Assembly (NCBI GenBank): GCA_964017185.1
Contig: OZ024878.1
Span: 3,534,151-3,598,150, forward strand
DNA from: Rugalucina vietnamica
Lineage: Eukaryota > Mollusca > Bivalvia > Lucinida > Lucinidae
DNA: 64,000 nt
Reading direction: 5' to 3'
The translations under genes were made by a program, and so were the position numbers. Shown piece after piece: positions 23,701 through 38,700 of this stretch; positions within the stretch are counted from its first letter, which is position 1, and the number at the start of each line of letters is the position of its first letter. The notes below the pieces were generated by a model. The model saw only the letters and a program-made list of their open reading frames with translations, ran no database searches and was not told where the DNA came from.

Positions 23701-26700
23701 TATGTGATACCTACCTCATGCATTTTTTTCAATTCTGAATAATAGTTTGTGAGGTCTTCACTTTGCAAGCAAGTATTGTGCAGTGTTTGGAGAAACTACT
23801 AGCATGAACTTCCCATGGCAACAAAGTGCAAACTTAGCAAAATTATAGTCCTTGCCAATATTTTCAGTTATTCAATTCATAGCAATTTACATTGAAAAAG
23901 ATCTCTTATTGAAAATGTGTAGATGAAGCAGAGAAACCATGAGTATTAGGGGTTCACTAGCAATAAGCACAAACAGCTACAACAATATTTACCATAAGTT
24001 TTATACTAATCTGTTGTAGACATGATTTAGCGTAGGTTTTTGTTCCACTACCACCAAACAGCTACAACAATATTTACCATAAGTTCTATACTAATCTGTT
24101 GTAGACATGATTTAGCGTAGGGTTTTGTTCCACTACCAGGTCCACTACCACTCCCGCTGCTGCCTGTCAAACTACTGCCTAGAACATAAAATATAACTTT
24201 ATCATTTAATCTGTCAAATTAAGTAATCCAAAATTTCAAGCTTCTTGCAATCTTCTATACCTGTACAGCCTAGCTTGTGTCCACCTGCCTTGAAACCCTA
24301 ATGGTCAACTTTCTCATAATGACCTTGTTTCTAAATGTTGTGGTTTAACACTTTTCAAGTCATGTTGAGAGTCAATGCTTCCTATGTATTTACCAGTATC
24401 ATGGTAAGTCGCTGTGCCTTGCTAAAGGACACAATCAGACACTAGGTCCTGAGGCTATAATTTTATTTTATTTTGATTCACTTTAACATCCCTTTCAAGA
24501 TTATTTCAGCCCACATGAGGCAGGCAAATCAATATGTGGGGCGAAAATGGGAGAACCCCGAGAAAAACCACCTGGCACACCCACCAGCACAACTTGGTTT
24601 GTCTCATATGTGCCCCGTGTGGGGCTCAAACCCACACCAGACACAGTGGTGAGATGATCGAATGGTTAAGCGTGGATATGAAATATCAGCACTCTTAACC
24701 ACTCGGCCATGGCGGCTGCCTGGAGGTTATAAAACATCTTTCATGCTCAGCTCAGCTGACTAAAATCTTTCCTGCCCATAAATGTTAAAATGCCAAAAAT
24801 TATTGGCATTTTAACATTTTTAGCAGGATAAATTACATGCTTTGGTGATCTAAACCTGAAATTTCAATATAGTTGGGCTATTTTGTCATTTATGAGCAGT
24901 TTGAATTTTATGCTCAGCTGAGCATGAAAAAAGTTTTATAACCTCAGGACCAGAGCATATCGATCTCAGGACCTCTGGCTCCAGAGGTTGAACCTCTAGA
25001 TACACTCCCCATTTTCACAACGCAGGCCATATTTTCTGTCAATACCAATAAATCTACCAACCTTTTGGTGGAGTACAGCTGATATCCGAGTCTGACGACC
25101 TCCTATGCTGGGTCGGTAGAGTGACCTTGACCGGAGACGTGGAGCTCCGAGTCGCGCTGGGTGGAGGGGAGGAGTGTACGACAGAGTCCTCGGGGAGGGG
25201 GGAACTGGAAGGAAAATCAAACGCGAAATGGTTGCCGGATGTCACCGGTGCTGTTACGGGGCCAGACACTCCGGTGGCATGTAGGGGACCAGACACAGAT
25301 CCAGATATGGAACTACTGTGCTCTGTGTGGGAGAGGGAGTGCGACACATGGACCCTCTTGTGAGGGGACAGGGGTGGGGAGGGGGCTGACGTGCTGAGGA
25401 TAATAGGTGTGGCTATGCGGTAGGGGGAGGGGGCAGCGAGCGGGGAGAGAGGAACCCTGTATTGCATGCTGAAACACAACAGAAAGAAAGAAAACCGAAC
25501 TAAGTGAGTGGTTAGTAAACACAGAAAACAGTATATTAACATGCCCATGTAATATGATACTGTGAATTTATGGCTTCACTACTTATTTTTTCCACCATAA
25601 AATTTCAGTTTCATTTTATCCATTTTTATTATCTTTTGGGGGGATACATATATGCTGAATTTGCTAAATTGAGGGAAGGTTTTAGAACTGCCTCAATGAG
25701 AGTGTCTACCAAGCTCCAAAAATGTTCATCATAGAGCAAAAAAACAAGGGAAATATGAATAAAATTGCAAGTCCTAATTATACTAAAGTGGGGCTTGAGA
25801 CTAGGTTCTATATTACAAGGGCATGGTTAGTGACAACAGAAAAACTACACCAAGACTCAGATATTCAAAGCACTGTAAAATACATAACCACTATGGTTTA
25901 GTTCATGCCATTTAGCTGATATTTACCGTATATTTTTCTGAAATCTAAAATTCCACGCCTATCTTCAAATGTTTTAAATCACTTTGTGTCAGCTCTTGTT
26001 GGAAACCTCTGAAACAGGTTTTCTGAGTCATGTCACATATTGCATATCCTTTTTATCTTGTATACAGTATAGGTGCTTTGAATATCTGTATTACACTGTT
26101 ACAGAACCATGCTTTTATACCACTGCCATATAAGAAACATTCTATTCATGTTGACACAGGGTTATGTGAAAAGTTAAAACTATTTTTTGTTTCTACAATG
26201 TTTATTTCTTTTTTACATCCATTACTTTCCTAGACTTATTCAATGCCTCAACACATAATCATAAAAAATGTGATTTGTGTAGCATTAAAATATCACAAAA
26301 ATGCATCATGTTTTCTTCTCATGAGCTACCTATTTTTTCTTTTATTTCGTTTTTACTTTACACTTTTTTTATCGTGTAACATATATTACTTTTTTTTTTA
26401 ATTCAGGTTAAAGAAAATTAGCTATCTAATATCTATGTGTACAAACTACACTTTGTGTGTTTTGAGAAAGAAATGACCATTAATATCAAATACAGCAAAA
26501 CAAGACACTATAAGAAGACATTAGGACTGAGCCTGTGCATAAGAAAACCAACAATTTGCATATGCGAAAACAAAGACGCAGATCAGCTGTGCAGTAACTG
26601 CACAGCTGATCAGCGCCTTTGTTTTCCCCACACGGATAGTACAATTCCTCTTCTACTTATATACAAAGTTTCAAGAGTCTAGCTTTATTCTGTGACTGTA

Positions 26701-29700
26701 CAGCCTGGTTTGTGTCGGACCTGGTCGGAAACCCAAATTGTTGGTTTTCTCATGCACAGGCTCAGGTATGATGTCATACAAGATCCGCTGCATTAGAAAA
26801 CCAACAATCTGCACATGCAAAAACAAAATCGCAGATCAGCTGGGCAATAACTGCACAGCTGATCAGGGTCTGTTTTCGCTACACAGATAGTACAATCCCT
26901 CTTTTCTTAAATTCAAAATTACAATCCCTCTTTTCTTAAATTCAAAATTACAAGCTTCTAGTCTGCTTCTGTGATTGTACAGGCTGGATTGTGTCAGACC
27001 AGGATGAACACCCAAATTGTTGGTACTCTCATGCGAAGGCTCACATGCAAAATACCAATGCACAGATTAGCAGCACACTGCTATGTAACAAATGAGCATT
27101 GTTTCAACTGGATATAAAGTATGAGAGTATGAGTTTGTATGAGACCAGGCCCCGAGGTTCTTCCATCTGTTTTTCTAGTGTTATGGCTAATATCTTATGA
27201 GCATATCTATCATAGTGTTTCAGTCCTGGCCCCGAGGTTATAAAACTTTTTTCATGCTTAGCTCAGCTCAGCTGAGACTAAAATTTATCCTGCTCATAAA
27301 TTTATTGTTGGCATTTTAAGCACGATAAATTACTAGTTTTTGGGTTTTGAACCAGAATTTTCCTCTAATTTTGACAATTTTAACATTTAAATGTTTAACA
27401 CTAGAAAAACAGATGGCCGGACGTACAAGGACCATTGAAAAAATCTTGAAATTTGAAGAAGTTGTGAAGCTAAAAAAATTTCAGCATAAGGGTAGCTTGA
27501 TCAGCAGTGAAACCCATTCAAACAGAGGCAGACCTAAGACTGATCCCTATGCACAGTACATTTTCATTACCCATATTTGACGACTGGATTCTCCAATCAT
27601 CATCAATTGGGTGAGTCCACTTTCATTTTTAGGTATGTTAGGAGGGATTTTTATATTTTATCTCATTTTTCGATGAAATTTCTCTGTGCAAACAGAATAG
27701 CTCCAGATGGGACGCCGCGTTATGCGGCGTCTCATCTGGGGCTATTCTGTTTGCTAATGTCCCATAAAAGGGACGCCAGGCTTAAATGAGTTAAGATTAG
27801 GTAACAAAAAAATTCTACAACCATTCTTTTCTATCATTATTTCGAAAAGAGCAAATCTCTGAACTGAGAAAGTTGTTAATTTGGGGCTTCATGTCCCACC
27901 AACAGCTAAGGTCATATATAGATGGGACTTTGATTTACAGTCTCATGTGACAGACTGGAGAAGCCCGGGATTTAACCTGTGACCGGCGGCCCCCGTGGCC
28001 GAGGGGTTAAGAGCGCTGTTTCTTAATCACTCGATCATCTCACCGCTGTGTCTGGTGTGGGTTCGAGCCCCGCTCTGGCCACATGTGAGACAAGCCAAGT
28101 TCCGCTTGCGGGTGTGCCAGGTGGTTTTTCTCGGGGTTCTCCCGTTTTAGCCCCACCTACCGATTGGCCTGTCTCATATGAGCTGAAATAATCTTGAAAG
28201 GGACGTAAAACTGAATTAAAAAAAAAAACAAAAAAAAAAACCTGTGACCCGTAGTTAAGAAGGCCAGTGGTATTACCACTGTGCCATGACGGTTTCTTAC
28301 AGTAAAAGAGTTGTGCATTAAGAAAAGGATATCTGGGAGTTTGCACTAACATTGTGTTAAAAGGACAAATATAAGTGACCATCCTGACAAGACCTAAGTT
28401 GTTGAAAGTGCACTTAAAGCATTTAATCCTAACCCCGCAGGGTATATTCAAACCTTGAATTTCGTGTTGTACTGCAAAAGATAATGAAACCAAGCCAAAA
28501 TGATGCATCAGTTTAGTAGTCAGTATGATAATATAAATATTAACCACACCAAAATGTTATTTTTAGTTGAAAATCAAAACCAAAAGGTAACTGATAAATG
28601 TTTAGTACTACACAGAAATATTTACTTAAGAAAACTACAATAAAAGTAAATATAGTGACTTTGTGCAAAGAAAAATTAAATAAAAACTTGTTTAGTATGT
28701 TGTATATCAAAAATTTGTTTCTATATTAATATGTGTATGTGCTAAGAACATATGGTTGAAAACAGACTGAGCTATCTTTAGTGAATGTTTAATACAAATT
28801 GAGCTACATCATGAGAAAACCAACATTTTGCATATGCAAGAACAAAAGCGCAGATCAGCTTCACAGAACTGCGAAGCTGATCAGCGCCTTCATTTTCCCT
28901 ACACAGATAGTACAATTCCTCTTCTTCTTAAATCTGAAATTTCAAGCTTCTAACCTTTTTCTGTGATTGTACAGCCCGGTTTGTGTCGAACCTGGTCAGT
29001 ACCAAAATTGTTGGTTTTCTCACACACAAAATTTTTGTTTGACAGGTAAGTCTCTCAAGCTAAGCAGACTGGTTAAAGTCCACTCTTAGAATCTCTTACA
29101 AAATCAGCTCTCTACAGCTTAAACCACCACAATGTTATACAATATAGTCAAACACCACCACAATATAAATCATTAGCAGTACATGTATTACAATAGAATC
29201 ATTCGAGCAATCAAAACACACCATTTGAGCCACCTCATGGGAAAACCAACAATCTGCATAGGCGAAAACAAAGACGCAGATCAGCTTCGCGGTAACCGCG
29301 AAGCTGATCAGCGTCTTTGTTTTCGCTACTCAGATAGTACAATTCCTCTTCTACTTAAATCCGAAATTTCAAGCTTCTAGCTCTTTTCTGTGCTTGTACA
29401 GCTCTGTTTGTGTCGGACCTGTTCGGAAACCACATTGTTGGTTTTCCCACGAGGTGGCTCATTTTATGACTATTGTACTGATTGCCATACCAAACCTTTC
29501 TAAGATGCTGCATATCACTGTAAGACTCACAAGCCAACAGTTTTCACAAATGAGCCGCCTCATGGGAAAACCAACAATGTGGTTTCTGAACAGGTCTGAC
29601 ACAAACTGGCCTGTACAGCTACAGAAGCAGACTAGACGCTTGAAATTTTGGAGTTAAGTAGAGGAGGAATTGTACTATCCGAGTTGCGAAAACAAAGGCG

Positions 29701-32700
29701 ATGATCAGCTTCGCGGTTACCGCGAAGCTGATCTGCGCCTTTGTTTTCGCCTATGCAGATTGTTGGTTTTCCCATGGGGCGGCTCAAATATATCACTCAA
29801 AAACATAATTGTGTAAATAGATGATTCAAATATGAGCTGCATCGTGAGAAAACGGGATTTTTTCGCCTAATGTGAAAACAAAGGCGCAGATCAGCTTTGC
29901 AGTAACTGCAAAGCCGATCAGCGCCTTTGTTTTCACTACACGGATAGTATTCTTTCTCTTCCTCTTAAAACCGAAATTTCAAGCTTCTAGACTGCTTCTG
30001 TATTTGTATAGGTCGGTTTGTGTCAGGTCTGGTCGGAAACCCCGGACACCAGTTTTCTCACGCACAGGCTCATATATCAACTTTTACGAAGACTATCAGA
30101 AATAACAGCTGGCAATGCCACTTGTTCTTGCTTGACACAACTATAACCTTTGATGACAAAAAGTGAAAAACAAAAAAACTGTATTTTTACCACCATATTC
30201 ATAACTGGTTAAGAAACTGAATGTAATAGATTAACCATATAAACATTCAACTTTAAAATAATAATAGTAATACATTGTACCCATCAGGAAAACATGTCCA
30301 TGCAATATATACCCCCTTAAACCCCACTTTTACATAGCAAAACTGGGGTATGCAGGGGTATACCTATTTTTGCTCCAAAATATAGATTGTGGGTACTCGT
30401 AAGAACTGCCTTGGCCAGGCGGTTCTAACGTGTACCCACAATCTATGTTTTGAGCAAAAATAAGAAAAATAAAAAAAAATCTACTGATTGTTTTTTTTTT
30501 TCAATTTTTACAACTTAAAAAAACTCTGTGTATTACATGGGCGTGTTTTCTTAATGCTATAAATCATAGCAGCATTACATTCAGGCTGATGTTAACACAT
30601 TCAATTTGAAGTTGCTGAAATTTTCTTGCAGACAAGGAAAACTAAGTTGTTGAAATAATTCCAGTTGCCAATTTTATTGGCTATACCCTGTATATCATCC
30701 AATATTGATTGTCATGCTTTAACCACCCCATGCTTTATTTCATCCACAGCTCTGAGATTATAAAACATTTTTCATGCTCAACTTAAAAGAGCAGCTTTTA
30801 CAGAGTGAACTGATATGATCAAGAGGAGTTTAAATCCAGACATTTATCCTGCTCATTAATGCTGAGCACCAAAAAATATTGACATATTGACCAGCTGCAT
30901 TGGTCAAATGGATAGTGTGTTTGCTTTGCAATCAGGGGGTTCGATCCCTGGCTGGTACATGCCTGTCATGTTTGTAACTAATAAATGCAAAGGTCCATAG
31001 GATGTCCATAGCACTTTGATATCATTGAGAAGGATTAACCTTTGCTCTGTTGAGTTCAGCATGAAAATGTTTTATAACCTTTAAGCCATCTCAATACAAA
31101 CTCATTCATTTATTTGCCATGTAACCCCTCAGTATTCAACATTATACAATTGTTGCCCTTGAGTGAGGGTGACATGACGATTTGTTCACCCGAGGCAGGT
31201 AATATTGCCCGAGGGCGAAGCCCAAGGGCAATATAACCTGTTGAGGGTGAACAAATCGTCATGTCACCCCCACTCATGGGCAACAATTGTTTTATTATAC
31301 CATACCACTTGTGAAACAAATTAGCGACATACTACATGACAAACGCATGTGACTACAAGTGCAACTGCACATGTAGGCAAATATGACGTCAGAGGGTAAT
31401 ATGATCATGCGACATGACAGAATAGCACCCTCCACGTGCACTGTAAACAAACGCATGTGACTACAAGTGCAGCTGCACGTTTTTAGGCAGGTATGACGTC
31501 AGAGGGTAATATGATCATGCGACATGACAAAATAGCACCCTCCGCATGACCTGCTCTAGACCAATCAAAATCCATACTCAGCCAATGAATATTAATGAGG
31601 TATAATAATGCTACATGTATGTTGTTGTTTTGAAGAAAGAAGAAAGATTTACTGGTCTCAGTGGTCTGCCATTAACCCGATATGGTAACAATACAATTGG
31701 ATGAACAATGTTGAATACTGAACACTGTTATTTGAGCCTGTGCGTGAGAAAACCAACAATTTGGGATTCCGACCAGGTCCGACACAAACCGAGCTGTGCC
31801 GCCACAGAATTAAGCTAAAAGCTTGAAATTTTGGATTTAAGTAGAAGAGTAATTGTACTATCCATGTAGCGAAAACAAAGGCGCTTGTTTTCACCTATGC
31901 AGATTGTTGGTTTTCCCATGCGGCGGCTCATTTACTATGACCTATACTGCCCATTTTACCTGATACTTCTCTTCAAAAACTTATGCAACAGTCTGTATAG
32001 ATTTACCAGAAAATTTCATTGACAACATTTTTGTAGATAAATCAACAGAGTATCGCATGGCATTTTGGTTATCGCCTAGACTTCTATACCAGAGGACAAA
32101 TGGTCCTGTAAACGCTCACCTGAGATATATACCAATAAACTTGTTTGATTAGAATGGTAATATACATGTATATAACCCTGCGCAGGGTCAGAATAACCCT
32201 GGAGTCAATTTCTTTTTTAAATCATAAAAATCAGTCCATTTGCAAATTTACTGCAAGTTTTCCCTTTCAAATGACATTTAAACAATTTTCTCCATTTAAA
32301 TGCATGGGCGACCTAAGTTGACCTTGCGGTAAAATAGGTCAAGGTCATCCCAGGGTCATTTATATAAATTTTGTAGAGCTCCATTCCTTGATGCTTCATG
32401 CCAAGTTTCAAAATCATAGGCCTTCTGGTTCTGAAGAAGAAGATTTTTAACATTTTTTTGTTATTTATAGCCATCTTGGTCATGTGACCTTGACTATTTA
32501 TACAAACTTTCATTCCCCTTCCAAATTTTGCTCCACATAATGTTTGGCTTTGATTGGCAAAGCGGTTTCCGAAAAGAAGATGTTTGAATATTTTGGTCAT
32601 ACGCATGTATATAACCCTAGGGGCAGGGGCAGACAACCCTCTGGGCCCAAATATTTTCATAAACATAAATCTGTCCATTTGCTCATTCCTAGCACGTTTT

Positions 32701-35700
32701 TTGCCATTAAATGACATATTCCTATTTTTTTCTATTAAAATACCTGGGCTGTAAAAAAGGTCAAGGTCATCCCAGGGTCATGATTTATATAAATTTTGCA
32801 GAGCTCCATTGCCTGATGCTTCATGCATAGTTTCAAAATCATAGGCCTTCTGGTTCTGGAGAAGAAGATTTTTAAAGGTTTTTGCTATTTATAGCCATGG
32901 CGGCCATCTTGGTCATGTGACCTTGACCATTTATACAAACTTTCATTCACTCTTCCTAGAATGCTCTACATAAAGTTTGGCTTTGATTGGCCAAGCTTTT
33001 TCGGAGAAGAAGATGTTTGAATATTATGGTCATACACATGTATATAGCCCCGGGGCAGGGGCAGACAACCCTCTGGGCCCAATATATTTTCATAAACATG
33101 AATACTCTGTCCATTTGCTCATTCCTAGCAAGTTTCTTGCCATTAATTGACATTTTCCTATTTTTTCCCATTCAAATGCATGGGCGGCCTAAGTTGACCT
33201 TGCCGTAAAAAAATGTCAAGGTCATCCCAGGGTCATGATTTATACAACTTTGTATAGCTCCATTGCCTGATGCTTCATGCCAAGTTTCAAAATCATAGGC
33301 CTTCTGGTTCTGGAGAAGAAGATTTTTAAAGGTTTTTGCTATTTATAGCCATAGCGGCCATCTTGGTCATGTGACATGGACCATTCATATAAACTTTCGT
33401 TCCCCCTTCCTAAGGATGCTCCACATGAAATTTGAATTTGATTGGCCAAGCGGTTTCAGAGAAGAAGATGATTGAAAAGTGTGAACGACAACAACGATGA
33501 CGACGACCACGACGACAGAGCATGGGTATACTATAAGCTCACCTTGTGAACTTAACAGCTCAGGTGAGCTAAAAATAAAATAGTTTTCATGCTCAGCAAG
33601 GATGAGAATTTATCCTGCTCATAAATGTTAAAATGCTAAAAATGCCAACAATTGAGATGAGCAAGAAAAAAGTTTAATAACCTTGGCCCCAGATCAATTT
33701 GGCAACACAGGACACTACAATCAAAATAAAAGGTCCAAAGTGCCATAGAAGCCCCATTGCTGTATCGCTTAGTGTAGGAATTCCTAAAAAGGGGGTTTTA
33801 GGGCATTTTGGACCCTTTAGTTTGCTTGTAGACATTAAACGTCAATGTCCTGTGGTTGCATCAATCTACACAGTAACAAATTTGGTTGATAAATGGTAGG
33901 GGAATTCTAAGCACCAATAATTCTCCTTTCCCCTAGCCATCTTTTGGGGAGGTACAACATGGTTCGTGTCTGACCTAAAAAGAAACTCTATAAACCTTTT
34001 TTCTCTTGAAGAGATGACAAACACATTGATATTACTTACTCCTTTAATGGTGAAACACCCATGGGTGAGGGTGGGGGTTGGCTCAACTTCATAAGTGTGA
34101 CTGCTGTACCAATACCTCGGATCACGATACCAGATTCACCTTCAAGGTCAAAACACTGGTTATATCTGTAAAAGAAATCGCATTAGAGTGGTGAAACACC
34201 CAGGGGTGAGGGTGGGGGTTGGCTCAACTTCATTAGTGTGACGCTGTACCGATACCTTGGATAATGATACCCGACTCCTCTAAGTAAAAACACCTGTTAT
34301 ATCTGAAAACAGTGCATGTTTAAGCTGTGTGTGCTTATTTGTGACTGGACATTCCAGTCAACAATTTTTCAGTCATATCCATTCATTGTCCAGGTGGAGC
34401 CACAACTGCTGGGACTTTACCAATACACCTGAGTGCCAGCAGGGTTCAACCCTTGGATTTCTAGGTTTGGAGTCCAATGTTCTGGACATGACTAGCCATT
34501 GCATCCTCGATAAGCTATGGAATGAGAAAATCAGACATTTTATCTTTTAAGAATGCACAAACAAAATGAGCACATCAGCTGCATGGCAATGGCACAGGTG
34601 ATCAGCATATTTGTTTTGGCCATGTAGATTGTTTATACTTATAGTACCTGGAAAACTGCAAAAAATGTATGTCATCCAGGTCCTGACAGCAACATTATCT
34701 TTAACACTTTTTCCTCAGCGCACAAAGTTGCATTTGCTGTTAATCAGAACTTAATGCCTATCCTTTAACATGTTACTGGAAACTTAGTAGTGACCATGTC
34801 AGACATGAAACAGTAAATGCTTTTTTTCCAACTTCAGTATTATTCCATCCTGAATAACAAACCTCTAAGCCCTTTTACCAGTGTTTTGTGCACTTCCTTA
34901 ACCCAGTAAATGACAACTGCCCTACAAATTAATCTAAAACTACAGTGTACAATTATTACCCTATAACAGCACTTCCGCCCATCTCTAAGACTTTTAATCC
35001 AATTTTCCTCGTCAGCTGACCTGTGAAAAACAGGAAAAAATCAAATTTGGAGCATAAGAGGACTAAAACACATTAACAAAATTGATTGATAGAAAATTTC
35101 TAAAGCAGTTCATAAGTTATTGAGACAGACACTTATTAACTAACATAGATCAGTCTTCATAAGCTAATGATATTTTGTCCACAAATGAAACCTAAGTACG
35201 TAAAAATGAAGGCAATAGCCTGCAGTTTTTGCATAGGTAGTACAATCAGTTTAACTTTTAATATTCAAAATTTCAAAGAAAGAATACAAAGTCCAGGAAC
35301 ATAACTGTTATTTACCAGTACATAAGTCTTTAATTTTGTGCAGAACTAAGGCATTAAAAATACTAGAAAAAGTGCCTTGAGAGGCACATATACCCCCGGC
35401 TGGTAGCCCCCCAGCCACACCCATCACCAAGCCCACCACCCTCATACCCGGATATGCTCATCCCTGACACATTGAACCCCAATTCACGAATCAAAGAGAG
35501 CACTCACAACAAGTACATCTTATTAATTTGCATTTGCAAAAAGCATTGCCTACAACCATGGGGGGGGGGGGGTGTTAGTAGAATGACATATCTATTTTAG
35601 AGCAGTATACAGAGCTGACTTGCATACTCAATCTAGGACTTGATCGCGGACACTGAGGGTCATGTCCTCGGTCCTAGATGGAAAATAGAATGTTGTTCTT

Positions 35701-38700
35701 CAATAGTAGTATTAAATATAAGATGTCCAAGTTCTTGAACTCTAGCCCAACCCTGGGCATGAACCCTACAGTCTAATGTAATTAGGGACAAAGCACACCT
35801 TATAGAGTACCTATGGTCCAAGTATGAATGATTTCTAAACACGGTTGTAAACAAAAGTATAGAAAATACAATTTTTAGAGAAGTTCTAGATTTTGACCTC
35901 TAGCCCCACCCCCTGACTCTGATCCAGTGGTCCGATGTCATTGAACCTAAAGTGTATGAAGTATGAATGCTTTATGATAAGTTATTGTCAAGATATGGAC
36001 ACTTTGTTAAAGTTACACAGCAGTACATCCATTTTTTACAGTGTTCTAGTTTTTAACCTGTAGCCCCACCCCCGGGCATAAACCCTGGGACTTGAACTCA
36101 TTGAAACAAAGCAAACCCTATAGGGTACCTATGGTCCAAACATGAATGGTTTCTGACCATTGGTATATGAGATATACATCACTAGAGAAACTTTAACCAA
36201 AAAACCTTGAAGCAATCTAAAGGTGACCTAGGTTTTGATCTCTAGCCCCACCCCTGGGCATGGACCCTTGGGCTCGAACTCATGGAAACAAAGTAAACCC
36301 TATAGGGTACCTTTGGTCCAAATATGAATGGTTTCTGACCATTGGTGTATGAGATATACACCACAAGAGAAACTTTAACCAAAAAACTTTGAGGTAAAAT
36401 GTAGTGAACTAACGAACTAACGAACATACGAACGGACGAACGGAAAGACGAAAACTATATACCCGTCGGCATAAATGCCGGGGGTATAACAATGAATCCC
36501 ATATTTCTTGATTTAGTAGATAAGATGTTACAGACATTATATAGCCTCAGACTATATACAAAAAGGCTCACCTGACATTTTAGAGAAGAGCCTCTGTCTC
36601 GCCTCATTGGAGGCCCGTGGAGTTCTGATCTTGTCAATCCACTGGTACTCTGGGTCGTCATTGACAACGAGTTCCTCAACAAAGCCGTGTAGAAACTGTA
36701 GGCGGTAACCATATGGTACCTCAGCAGCTGGAATACAGAATCCATATATGGTGGAAAATTGCCTTTCAAAGTTTTTGGTTATAAAGACATTCCATTAGCT
36801 TTATTAACTGAATGAGTACTCTATGTGAATTGAAGAAGTCAATCATAAATAGAAACTTTGTTGAAAATAAAAGTTGCGCGGAAATTTCCAAACTTACAGT
36901 AATCATTAAACATGAACATGTTACATCCTACGGTTGGCTTGCCTTTCTCATTAGTTACCAGACAGAGATGTACCAGCAATCCCTGATTACAAAGTAACAT
37001 GCTTTTTATATAACCATTGCTGCCAGGAAAGAAACAATCATGACTTACTGCAGTAGAACTGTACACCACACGATGACTGACGGAACTTGTTGAAATCACT
37101 GAAGAGATCTATCTTCACAATCACATTCACATCACCTCTGATACCTGCAATGAAAATTGTAACCACTTATTACTCCTTTTTTTGCTTTGGGTATGGCTTA
37201 ATGTCCCAGACAACAATATTACAGTGATGTTGGGACGGAGTCTGCTATGGGAAGCTTAACCTATATATGATGAATGGATTTTCCCATCATATCATTTGGG
37301 TGAGTCCACTTTCATTTTCAAAAGCATCAAGAGTGATTTTGACTTTTTATTCCAATTTTGAATGAAATTTCTCCAAGCAAGCAGAATAGCCCAAGATGGG
37401 ACGCCGCATACTGCGGCGTCACATCTGAGGCTATTTTGTTTGCCTATGTCCCATAAAAAGCATGCCAGCCTTTTAAATATGGGTTAAAGTGTCTTTCAAA
37501 AGGACACTCCACAGCAGAGGTAGGTATTGAACCGTTGACCTCCCGCTAAAGAGTTCTGACTCTACCAATAAGCCACCGTGGTCTCCATTACCACTTATCA
37601 GAGTGTTGAACCCATGCTTGGAAATAAATTCTATATAAACTTTAATCCATTCTATAGACTATTCCATTTTTTCTGACATTTTATGAACTGCAATAATTTG
37701 ACAGTGCATGTATTTGTCCAAGTGAAAGAGAACAGAAACCCTCACCTTGCTTTAATGCACTCACCATGCATGGTGTCATGTATAGGAAACCAGCCAGAGA
37801 TAACAGCCGGACTGTCCTTGTTGATCAGCAGTGGGTTTAGATCTCTAAACACCTTGCCTATAGCATCGTTAGCACAAAAGCACGCTCTTTCACACACAAT
37901 TTGAGCCGCATCGTGAGAAAACCGGATTTTTGCCTATGCGAAAACAAAGGCGCAGATCAGCTTCGCAGTAACTGCGAAGCTGATCAGCGCCTTTGTTTTC
38001 GCTACTCGGATAGTACAATTCCTCTTCTGCTCATAGCCAAAATTTCGAGTATCTAGCCTGCTCCTGTGACTGTACAGACCGATTTGTGTCGCACCTGGTC
38101 GGAAACCCCGAAGACCGGTTTTCTTGCGTCGGGGCTCATTTCATATAGTCTGAATTATCGGTAATTTGCACACATTGAGTGTCAGTAACGTTTCCTTTAG
38201 ATTCAATGGAGGAAACGATAAATTATATTAGATCATACTCACCATGCATGGTGTCATATATAGGAAACCAGCCCGATCTTACAGACGCACTGTCCTTCGT
38301 GCTGATCAGCAGTATGTTCAGATTACTAGTAATATAAACCTTGCCTATAGTGTCATGGACTTAAATTTATGCTTTTCGCAGTGATAAATTACTGTAATTT
38401 GCACACTGTCAGTGTCAAAGATTACTTCATTATGTCCAATGGGAAATATGATAATATTGTTATATTGTACTTACCATGCATGGTGTCATATACAGGAAAC
38501 CAGCCAGAGATAACAGCCAGACTGTCAAAGGTGCTGATCAGTGGTGGGTTCAGATCTATATACACCTTGCCTATAGCATCTTGAGTATAAAAACGTGCTC
38601 TTTTGCACACAATTTCATTTGTTGTAAACTATCCATAATTTGCATAGCACTGCTACATGTAAATGCAAATTTACTGTAAATAGATCTTATTTCCATGTTA

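Noticed and set aside
27347..27580. 77-residue plus-strand frame starting in foldback F sequence
   Set aside because: Lys/Glu-rich, single frame, no homology recognised and no splice context; in an intron of C2CD5.
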